Position numbers and translations under genes: made by a program. 12,235 nucleotides of DNA, from NCBI GenBank assembly GCA_900752535.1, contig CAADVV010000062.1, positions 1-12,235 on the forward strand. Reading direction: 5' to 3'. How positions within the stretch are numbered: position 1 is the first letter of the stretch; every line of letters starts with the position of its first letter. The notes beneath the pieces are model-generated. The model was not told the origin of the DNA, did not search any database, and saw nothing but the letters and a program-made list of their open reading frames with translations. Below are positions 1 through 5,771 of the stretch, one piece after another. This DNA comes from Bacteroidales bacterium (GTDB lineage: Bacteria > Bacteroidota > Bacteroidia > Bacteroidales > Muribaculaceae).

Positions 1-1454
1 CGGCCGAATATACCCACGCCACAGGGCGCTACAAATTCCGCTACCGCCGACTCTTCACCGACGGCACCGTGGCCTGGGACACGACCGCAACGCGCCGCAA
101 CGGCGACATCAACGCCCTCCGCGCCGAGGCCGGTCTATACGGAACGATGTATCGCGGATACTGGCAGGCCCGGCTCTACTACTACAACTCCGAGCGCGGC
201 ATTCCCGGCGCGATCGTCAACAACGTCTGGAAAAACTCCCAGCGCCAGTGGGACCGCTCATTCTTTGTCCAGGGCCGCTACCGCAAAAACCTCTCGCGCA
301 TCTACGCCCTCCAGGTCAACGCCAAGTATGCCCGCGACTACATGCGCTATCTCAACCCCGACACCACCCTGATGTATATCGACAACAAGTTTCATCAGGA
401 CGAGATATACGTGTCGGCAGCCAACCGCCTGACGCCGCGCCCGTGGCTCGACATGAACATGGCCGTCGACTATCAGTGGAACACCCTTAGCGCCTCGCTC
501 GTCAACTTCTCGCGTCCGAAGCGCCACACGCTGATGACGGCCGCTGCGGCAGCCGTCAACCTCGGCTGTTTCAGGGCTCAGGCGTCGCTGCTCTGGACAT
601 GGGTCAGCGACCACTACCGCGTCAGCCCCGACGGTGCCCCCACCGTCATGAAGACATCGCGCTTCGCCCTCTCGACGCCCGCCGTCTTCCTGTCATGGCG
701 CGCCGACAACTCAGACGCCTCTCCTCTGGCACTGCGCGCCTATTACAAGCGGTCGTTCCGAATGCCCACATTCAACGATTTGTATTACACCGATATAGGC
801 AATGCATCACTCAAGCCCGAGACCGTAGACCAGATTGACCTCGGCGGAGTCTTCCACCGCGACTTTCTCTCGACCGTCTTCGACGCCCTCAACCTCTCGG
901 CCGACGTCTACTACAATCACGTAAAAGACAAGATAATCGCCGTGCCCAAAGGCAACGGACAGTCGCGCTGGATGATGATGAACATCGGGCGTGTGCGCAT
1001 CTTCGGCGTCGACGTCACCACCCTCCTCTCGATGACGCCTGTGGCCGAACTCCACCTCGACCTGCGCCTCAACTATACCTATCAGAGCGCACGCGACTTT
1101 TCAGACCCGACCGACACACGCCCCGGCGGCGTAGGGACCTATAAAGGACAGATTGCATATATTCCCCGTCACAGCGGCTCCGTGTCGGGCTCGCTGAGAT
1201 GGCATATGGGCGAACTAAACTACTCGTGGATTTATGTCGGCGAGCGCTATCACAACTCCTCAAACATCCCCGAAAACTACGAGCCGTCATGGTATACCCA
1301 CGACCTCTCGGTCTCCTGGCGCTTCATCATACGCCGCGTCTCACTCAAGGCGGCCCTCGAGGTCAACAATCTGTTTGATCAGCAATATGAGGTAATCCAG
1401 AACTATCCCATGCCGGGACGCAACTTCAAGGCCATACTGACGCTCGACATCTGA
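1..1454 (+). CDS. TonB-dependent outer-membrane receptor, C-terminal part
   Basis: The reading frame is open from base 3, so this is the last 483 residues of a protein that begins upstream of the window; the GTG at 69 is not a real start. The sequence has the alternating aromatic/polar pattern of a 22-strand outer-membrane beta-barrel. It contains the segment YKRSFRMPTFNDLYY followed by IGNASLKPETVDQIDLG, which is highly characteristic of siderophore/heme/cobalamin-type TonB-dependent receptors, and ends with the usual last strand (GRNFKAILTLDI). The N-terminal plug domain and TonB box are missing, so the ligand cannot be assigned. Such proteins import large nutrients across the outer membrane using energy from TonB-ExbBD. 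It is not obviously a SusC polysaccharide transporter: no SusD partner follows it here. The gene is followed by an AT-rich gap rather than a co-transcribed neighbour. Confidence 0.9.
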   Translation, partial: AEYTHATGRYKFRYRRLFTDGTVAWDTTATRRNGDINALRAEAGLYGTMYRGYWQARLYYYNSERGIPGAIVNNVWKNSQRQWDRSFFVQGRYRKNLSRIYALQVNAKYARDYMRYLNPDTTLMYIDNKFHQDEIYVSAANRLTPRPWLDMNMAVDYQWNTLSASLVNFSRPKRHTLMTAAAAAVNLGCFRAQASLLWTWVSDHYRVSPDGAPTVMKTSRFALSTPAVFLSWRADNSDASPLALRAYYKRSFRMPTFNDLYYTDIGNASLKPETVDQIDLGGVFHRDFLSTVFDALNLSADVYYNHVKDKIIAVPKGNGQSRWMMMNIGRVRIFGVDVTTLLSMTPVAELHLDLRLNYTYQSARDFSDPTDTRPGGVGTYKGQIAYIPRHSGSVSGSLRWHMGELNYSWIYVGERYHNSSNIPENYEPSWYTHDLSVSWRFIIRRVSLKAALEVNNLFDQQYEVIQNYPMPGRNFKAILTLDI

Positions 1455-1473
1455 GGCGAAATGCACATTCAGT

Positions 1474-1570
1474 GTTAAATTACGCAAGAATCTGAATACA
1501 TATTTTAACAGCAAATTAACACTAATATTCAACCGTTAAAGCCGCTGCAGATTTTTAGTTAACCTTTAAC
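1474..1570. repeat. Cluster of six GTTAA/TTAAC motifs between the receptor gene and ndk
   Basis: In this AT-rich gap the pentamer GTTAA or its complement TTAAC occurs at 1474-1478, 1505-1509, 1516-1520, 1535-1539, 1558-1563 (the full palindrome GTTAAC) and 1566-1570. The first and third occurrences lie within an inverted pair AGTGTTAA (1471-1478) and TTAACACT (1516-1523). The rest of the gap, up to the ndk promoter at 1659, shows no ORF. The cluster may be regulator-binding sites or simply AT-rich composition; its function is unknown. Confidence 0.35.
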
Positions 1571-1658
1571 AAGTCGCGTATTTCATTATATGTCAAATAG
1601 TTGTGCACCCGTTTTAAGATTTATTCAGCCTCCGTTCACGTTTTTTAGTACGTAAAGT

Positions 1659-1689
1659 TTTGCTATAGTGTTCAGAATAGGTACTTTTG
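1659..1689 (+). promoter_or_regulatory. Bacteroidetes-type promoter of ndk
   Basis: TTTG at 1659-1662 is followed by exactly 19 bases and then TACTTTTG at 1682-1689. This fits the -33 TTTG / -7 TAnnTTTG consensus of the Bacteroidetes primary sigma factor. Transcription should begin about 6-7 bases after 1689, giving an ndk leader of about 32 nt without a Shine-Dalgarno site. It is the best-formed promoter in the window. Confidence 0.8.
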
Positions 1690-1727
1690 GTCAGCACGAA
1701 AATAAAGTGCTAATAAATCTTAAAATC

Positions 1728-2189
1728 ATGGAACAAACTCTCATCATATTCAAACCGTCGTCAATTGAACGTGGCCTCGTAGGCCGTATTCTCGATCGTT
1801 TCATGCAGAAAGGTCTTGTCATCGCAGGCATGAAAATGATGCAGCTCACCGAGCCGCTCCTGCGTGAGCACTATGCCCACCTGACCGACAAACCCTTCTT
1901 CCCCACCCTGATGAAGTCTATGATGGCGACTCCGGTGATCGTCATGGTCCTCCGCGGACGCGACGCCATCCAGGTTGTCAGACTCATGACCGGCGCTACT
2001 AACGGCCGCGAGGCCCTGCCAGGCACTATCCGCGGCGACATGTCGATGAGCAATCAGGAAAACATCATCCACGCCTCGTCATGCCCCGAAGACGCCGCCG
2101 CAGAAGTAAAACGCTTCTTCAGCGACAACGAGCTCTTTGACTACGAGCCCCGTACAATCGGCTCTATCTACGGCCCCTCCGAGCGTTAA
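1728..2189 (+). CDS. ndk: Nucleoside diphosphate kinase
   Basis: A 153-residue protein of the usual family length. It transfers the gamma-phosphate of ATP to other (d)NDPs through a phosphohistidine, balancing the cytosolic nucleotide pool. Seen directly: the N-terminal strand with Lys9 (TLIIFKPSS), the Arg/Asn stretch ATNGREALPGTIRGD (residues 90-104), and the active-site block NQENIIHASS with catalytic His115. Many family members have HGSDS; HASS with Ala is the Bacteroidales variant as I recall it. The start is ATG 1728: upstream in-frame codons belong to the leader, a TACTTTTG promoter sits at 1682, and the protein begins MEQTLII as its homologues do. The C-terminus carries a short extension (YEPRTIGSIYGPSER) typical of longer bacterial forms. 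Confidence 0.96.
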   Translation: MEQTLIIFKPSSIERGLVGRILDRFMQKGLVIAGMKMMQLTEPLLREHYAHLTDKPFFPTLMKSMMATPVIVMVLRGRDAIQVVRLMTGATNGREALPGTIRGDMSMSNQENIIHASSCPEDAAAEVKRFFSDNELFDYEPRTIGSIYGPSER

Positions 2190-2224
2190 TCGCAGCGCAC
2201 GCTCTCTCCATCAATAAACCAATC

Positions 2225-2246
2225 GGGAGAAAAATGCCTCTCTCCC
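2225..2246 (+). promoter_or_regulatory. Hairpin covering an alternative ATG of the M23 peptidase gene
   Basis: GGGAGA (2225-2230) and TCTCCC (2241-2246) form a perfect 6-bp stem. The 10-base loop contains the ATG at 2234. GGGAGA is also the only purine-rich Shine-Dalgarno-like stretch here, so if the hairpin forms it would hide both the site and that ATG. This favours initiation at ATG 2273, or makes the hairpin a possible translational control element. There is no following T-run, so it is not a convincing terminator for ndk. Confidence 0.35.
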
Positions 2247-2272
2247 CTCTCATTCCCCGACAAATAACCATA

Positions 2273-3175
2273 ATGACTCTAAACATCCACTCACTCAAAG
2301 CCCTCGCAGTCTCAGTTCTGTTAACGGCCACGACATTCACCGCCTCCTCACAGAGCCTCAGACTGCCGGCAGACCACAATAAACAGCACAAAGAACTCAT
2401 AGCCCACCAGCGTCCGCTGTCGTCGAAACTCAACGCCGAGCAGAAACGCCGCCTCCACGACGAAGTGGCCGCGCGCGAAGCCGACAGCGACATCTTCGGC
2501 CAATACTGGCAGAGCGACCGCGTCAACCCCTACGGTAACATCGCCATCCCCGCCCGCAAGAACATCGACGTAAGCGAATTTGTGATGCCCGTCAAAGGCC
2601 GTGTCACATCGCCCTATGGCTGGAGAGCACGTTTTGGCCGCATGCACCGCGGCACCGACCTATCGCTCAACGTCGGAGACACAGTCCGCTCAGCCTTCAG
2701 CGGCAAGGTCCGTCTGACCAAATATGAAGGCAAAGGCTACGGCTACTATGTGGTAGTGCGCCATGACAACGGCATGGAGACCGTCTATGGTCACCTCTCG
2801 AAATTTCTTGTCAAGCCCAACCAGCGCGTCCGCGCCGGACAGCCCATAGCCTTGGGCGGCAACACCGGCCGCTCCACCGGGCCTCACCTCCACTTCGAGA
2901 CACGCTATCTCGGCCTCGCCATCAACCCGGCTGCCATAGTCGACTTCGAGAACATGACTACCCACAAAGACGTCTTCGCTTTTGACAAATCGACCTATGA
3001 GCGCAGCCAGCACTACGGCCCGCGCACAGCAACAGCCAAGGCAGACACTCCAAAAACATCGAAGCATAAGTCATCAAAAGTCAGCTCGTCAAAGAAAAAC
3101 TCGAAGAAGTCAAAAATGACCGCATCGTCAAAATCTTCGAAGAAATCGAAATCATCAAAGCGCCGTCGTCGCTAA
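2273..3175 (+). CDS. Secreted M23-family peptidoglycan endopeptidase with basic tail
   Basis: A 300-residue exported protein. Residues 1-27 form a signal peptide (charged start, then a hydrophobic stretch ending ATTFTASSQ). A helical linker covers roughly 28-105. The LytM/M23 zinc peptidase domain at about 108-225 has the first metal motif with His125 and Asp129 (MHRGTD) and the HxH motif His205-Leu-His207 (GPHLHFE), plus VYGHLSKF. The family cleaves peptide cross-links in peptidoglycan, and all visible zinc ligands are intact, so it should be active rather than a degenerate LytM regulator. Residues 256-300 are a low-complexity tail with 15 Lys, 4 Arg and 15 Ser, ending RRRR, which could bind the anionic wall, DNA or lipid A. 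The start is uncertain: an in-frame ATG at 2234 would add 13 residues but lies in a hairpin loop, while ATG 2273 gives a standard signal peptide with an A-rich upstream region. No promoter was seen, so it may be co-transcribed with ndk. Confidence 0.9.
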   Translation: MTLNIHSLKALAVSVLLTATTFTASSQSLRLPADHNKQHKELIAHQRPLSSKLNAEQKRRLHDEVAAREADSDIFGQYWQSDRVNPYGNIAIPARKNIDVSEFVMPVKGRVTSPYGWRARFGRMHRGTDLSLNVGDTVRSAFSGKVRLTKYEGKGYGYYVVVRHDNGMETVYGHLSKFLVKPNQRVRAGQPIALGGNTGRSTGPHLHFETRYLGLAINPAAIVDFENMTTHKDVFAFDKSTYERSQHYGPRTATAKADTPKTSKHKSSKVSSSKKNSKKSKMTASSKSSKKSKSSKRRRR

Positions 3176-3204
3176 AAACAACAACCACGCACAAAACCAT
3201 CACG

Positions 3205-3240
3205 AAGCGCGGCATCCCCGAAAACGAGGACGCCGCGCTT
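3205..3240 (+). terminator. Long hairpin after the M23 peptidase gene
   Basis: The perfect 9-bp arms AAGCGCGGC (3205-3213) and GCCGCGCTT (3232-3240) continue inward as TCC/GGA pairing closed by a C-G, G-C pair around an AAAA loop, with two mismatches. A smaller hairpin follows immediately (GGCGT 3242-3246, ACGCC 3252-3256). No T-run follows, so termination is inferred from position and stability only. Confidence 0.55.
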
Positions 3241-3329
3241 TGGCGTCTGAAACGCCCCGTGACAGTCTATTAAGAATATTTAAGTCTAAAAAATGAGGAC
3301 TCTGAAACACGATTGTGGAAAAATTTCAC

Positions 3330-3337
3330 TAATTTTG
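3330..3337 (+). promoter_or_regulatory. -7 element of the gap promoter
   Basis: TAATTTTG matches TAnnTTTG and sits in the wider context TTCACTAATTTTG. No -33 TTTG is found at the proper distance; a TTG at 3313-3315 is too close. Predicted transcription begins near 3343, giving an unusually long leader of about 100 nt that includes a small hairpin (GCCGG 3356-3360, loop GCGGT, CCGGC 3366-3370). Confidence 0.6.
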
Positions 3338-3442
3338 CGCCCGTATAAGGATAAAGCCGGGCGGTCCGGCGTCAGTGGAGGCCGTCCGAAACTTCCGCAT
3401 AAGACATGTATCTAACTTTTTAACTCCAATAACAAAACAATT

Positions 3443-4453
3443 ATGACAAAGATTGGTATCAATGGTTTCGGCCGTATCGGTCGCTTCGTATTCCGCGCTT
3501 CCACCAAACGTGACGACATCGAGGTAGTAGCCATCAACGACCTCCTCCCCGTTGACTACATGGCCTACATGCTCAAGTATGACACAATGCACGGTCGCTT
3601 CGACGGCGAAGTTTCTTTCGACCTCGAAAAGAGCCTTCTCATTGTCAACGGCAAGGAAATCCGCGTAACCGCATGCCGCGACCCGAAAGAAATCAACTGG
3701 GGCGCAGTAGGTGCTGAATACGTCGTTGAGTCAACCGGTCTGTTCCTGACTAAAGAAAAAGCACAGGCTCACATCGAAGCCGGCGCTAAATATGTCGTTA
3801 TGTCAGCTCCCTCGAAAGACGACACCCCCATGTTCGTTGTCGGTGTGAACGCCGATACCTATCAGAAGGGCACTCAGTTCGTATCGAACGCCAGCTGCAC
3901 AACCAACTGCCTTGCTCCTATCGCCAAAGTCCTCAACGACAAATTCGGCATCAAGGAAGGCCTCATGACCACCGTACACTCGACAACCGCCACTCAGAAG
4001 ACTGTTGACGGTCCTTCGATGAAAGACTGGCGCGGCGGCCGTGCTGCCAGCGGCAACATCATCCCCTCGTCAACCGGTGCTGCAAAGGCTGTCGGCAAAG
4101 TTATCCCCGAGCTCAACGGCAAACTGACCGGTATCTCGATGCGCGTTCCGACCCTCGACGTTTCTGTTGTCGACCTGACCTGCAACCTCGAGAAACCCGC
4201 TACCAAAGCTGACATCTGCGCTGCCATGAAGGAAGCTTCAGAAGGCGAACTCAAAGGCGTGCTCGGCTACACCGAAGACGCTGTCGTTTCAAGCGACTTC
4301 CTCGGCTGCCCCCTGACCTCAATCTTCGACGCCAACGCCGGTGTTTATCTGACCGACAAGTTCGTCAAAGTCATCAGCTGGTATGACAACGAGATCGGCT
4401 ACTCAAACAAAGTGCTCGACCTCATCGCCAAGATGGTTAAGATCAACGGCTGA
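3443..4453 (+). CDS. gap: Type I glyceraldehyde-3-phosphate dehydrogenase
   Basis: A 336-residue, full-length phosphorylating GAPDH. It oxidises glyceraldehyde 3-phosphate to 1,3-bisphosphoglycerate in glycolysis, or the reverse in gluconeogenesis, in the cytosol. The Rossmann motif NGFGRIGR is at residues 7-14. Asp33, after the second beta-strand (VVAINDL), indicates NAD rather than NADP preference. The catalytic Cys152 lies in SNASCTTNCLAP and its partner His179 in TTVHSTTATQ. C-terminal blocks SWYDNEIGYSNKV and the substrate-binding STGAAKAVGKV are present. The start ATG 3443 follows an A-rich stretch typical of Bacteroidetes initiation. Codon choice differs from the neighbours: Ala GCT and Val GTT are much more frequent than in the GCC/GTC-rich surrounding genes, which fits translational selection in a very highly expressed gene. 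It appears to be a monocistronic unit, with its own promoter and a strong terminator. Confidence 0.98.
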   Translation: MTKIGINGFGRIGRFVFRASTKRDDIEVVAINDLLPVDYMAYMLKYDTMHGRFDGEVSFDLEKSLLIVNGKEIRVTACRDPKEINWGAVGAEYVVESTGLFLTKEKAQAHIEAGAKYVVMSAPSKDDTPMFVVGVNADTYQKGTQFVSNASCTTNCLAPIAKVLNDKFGIKEGLMTTVHSTTATQKTVDGPSMKDWRGGRAASGNIIPSSTGAAKAVGKVIPELNGKLTGISMRVPTLDVSVVDLTCNLEKPATKADICAAMKEASEGELKGVLGYTEDAVVSSDFLGCPLTSIFDANAGVYLTDKFVKVISWYDNEIGYSNKVLDLIAKMVKING

Positions 4454-4477
4454 TAAATATCATCCCGAATATATAAC

Positions 4478-4520
4478 CGGAGACGGTATCCGCACGTCGG
4501 ACACCGTCTCCGATTTTTTT
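4478..4520 (+). terminator. Strong intrinsic terminator of gap
   Basis: The perfect 10-bp stem CGGAGACGGT (4478-4487) / ACCGTCTCCG (4503-4512) contains an inner TCCG/CGGA stem (4489-4492, 4498-4501) around the loop CACGT, with one A-C mismatch between the two stems. It is followed directly by ATTTTTTT (4513-4520). This is the clearest rho-independent terminator in the window, and it lies 24 bases after the gap stop codon. Confidence 0.93.
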
Positions 4521-4589
4521 ATGTCGCGACGAACATCATGGGCCGGCGGCTTGTTTTTCTTTATGTAAAAGATTAAACTATCCCCATTT

Positions 4590-5639
4590 ATGAGAAAGAA
4601 ATTCATCGCCACCGTCATAGCCGTAATAACCGCCGCCACAGGCCTCACCGCTCCCGAAGTCGGAGCGTGCACACGCATAGTCTATCAGGGAGCCGACTCG
4701 CTCATCGCTGTCGGGCGGTCGCTCGATTGGAAAACACCCATACCGACCAATCTGTGGGTTTATCCGCGGGGCATCAAAAAAGTCAGCCACAATCTGCCCG
4801 GCGCCATCAGCTGGACCTCACGCTACGGCTCGGTCTATGCCGTGGGCTACGATTCGGGCGTCACCGAAGGCATGAATGAGATGGGCCTGACCGTCAATGG
4901 TCTTTTCTGCAAAGGGACAGTCTACGTGGGCGAGGACGGACCCGGCGACCGCGCGCCGATGTCGCTGGCTGTCTTCGTGACGTGGCTGCTCGACCTCAAC
5001 GCCACCACCGCCGAGGCCGTCAATGCGCTGCGGACGACACCGTTTGCCATTTCCGGCTCGTCGTTTGACGGCGGCACGTCAACAACTCTCCACTGGGCCA
5101 TCACCGATGTCTCGGGCCACACGGCCGTCGTCGAGTTTGTCAGAGGCGAGATGAAAATCTATGACAACGTCGACACACCGGTGCTCACCAATGACCCGAC
5201 ATGGCCGGCCATGAACGCCATCAACGACTACTGGCGCGGAGTCGGTGGCGTCAACATGCTCCCGGGCACGGTCAAAAGTCCCGACCGGTTTGTCCGCGCC
5301 GACTTCTTTGTCAGTCATGTGTCGCGCACGGCCGACCCTGACCTCGCCGTCGCCATAACACGATCGATTGTGATGAACTGCTCGGTGCCCTACACCTATG
5401 AAATCGAGACAGAGCCGAACGTCTCGTCGACACAGTGGCGCTCGATAGCCCTGCCGCGTGATCGCCGCTACTACTTCGACATCGTGACGAACCCCGGCAT
5501 GGTCTACATAGACCTCGAAGCGCTCGACATCTATCGCGGCGCGCCTATTTTGAAACTCGACACATCGATGCTTGACGACGCCGTCGGCTGCGTAAACTCA
5601 CGCCTGAAGGCCTCGAAGCCCTTCACCCCGGTTTACTGA
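4590..5639 (+). CDS. Exported choloylglycine hydrolase-family (bile salt hydrolase / penicillin V acylase-like) amidase
   Basis: A 349-residue N-terminal-nucleophile hydrolase cleaving linear amide bonds. Residues 1-26 are a signal peptide ending VGA, and signal peptidase cut before Cys27 would itself expose the catalytic N-terminal cysteine (CTRIVYQG), as expected for periplasmic Bacteroides homologues. Spacing matches the Clostridium perfringens bile salt hydrolase: Cys27 (Cys2), Arg43 (Arg18) and Asp46 (Asp21) in GRSLDWK, Asn201 (Asn175) in PVLTNDPTW, Arg233 (Arg228) in SPDRFVR. About 20 residues of the loop before Arg233 are absent, as in the Gram-negative branch. The position aligned with Asn82 of the Gram-positive enzyme is Phe106 (VNGLF), so bile-salt, penicillin V or acyl-homoserine-lactone activity cannot be decided from sequence. 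VGAC also resembles a weak lipobox, but the catalytic role of Cys argues against lipidation. No clear promoter lies in 4521-4589; the next gene has its own. Confidence 0.88.
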   Translation: MRKKFIATVIAVITAATGLTAPEVGACTRIVYQGADSLIAVGRSLDWKTPIPTNLWVYPRGIKKVSHNLPGAISWTSRYGSVYAVGYDSGVTEGMNEMGLTVNGLFCKGTVYVGEDGPGDRAPMSLAVFVTWLLDLNATTAEAVNALRTTPFAISGSSFDGGTSTTLHWAITDVSGHTAVVEFVRGEMKIYDNVDTPVLTNDPTWPAMNAINDYWRGVGGVNMLPGTVKSPDRFVRADFFVSHVSRTADPDLAVAITRSIVMNCSVPYTYEIETEPNVSSTQWRSIALPRDRRYYFDIVTNPGMVYIDLEALDIYRGAPILKLDTSMLDDAVGCVNSRLKASKPFTPVY

Positions 5640-5647
5640 CCGGGGTG
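5624..5647 (+). terminator. Hairpin overlapping the stop codon of the amidase gene
   Basis: CACCCCGGT (5624-5632) and ACCGGGGTG (5639-5647) form a perfect 9-bp GC-rich stem with a 6-base loop. The TGA stop codon (5637-5639) lies in the loop and at the base of the right arm. There is no T-run after it, so it may act as an mRNA 3'-end stabiliser or a U-less terminator. Confidence 0.55.
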
Positions 5648-5671
5648 AGTCCAGTTCACACTGACTATGTA

Positions 5672-5701
5672 TCTTTTAGCACTTAAAATTGGGCTAAAAG
5701 A
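5672..5701. repeat. Inverted repeat upstream of the DUF4421 gene
   Basis: TCTTTTAGC (5672-5680) and GCTAAAAGA (5693-5701) are perfect 9-bp inverted arms separated by 12 bases. The repeat lies about 35 bp before the -7 element at 5735, a usual place for an operator, but it could also be a weak terminator hairpin for either strand. Nothing further identifies it. Confidence 0.45.
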
Positions 5702-5734
5702 CTTTGGTCCCATCTTATAACCTGAAAAAATCAC

Positions 5735-5742
5735 TACCTTTG
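5735..5742 (+). promoter_or_regulatory. -7 promoter element of the DUF4421 gene
   Basis: TACCTTTG matches TAnnTTTG exactly, in the context TCACTACCTTTG that recurs before ispD. No TTTG occurs at the usual 19-21 base distance; the nearest (5703-5706) is 28 bases upstream. The expected start is near 5748, which gives a leader of about 23 nt. Confidence 0.7.
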
Positions 5743-5771
5743 CAGCCGCGTTTTCAATCAGACATGCACCC

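Noticed and set aside
1668..1727. 20-codon N-terminal extension of nucleoside diphosphate kinase
   Set aside because: It overlaps the TACTTTTG promoter, and homologues begin at the MEQTLII-type residues encoded from 1728.
4521..4589. Search for a promoter of the amidase gene
   Set aside because: No TAnnTTTG match was found between the gap terminator and the start codon; the TTG and T-rich stretch around 4550 is not enough to call a promoter.
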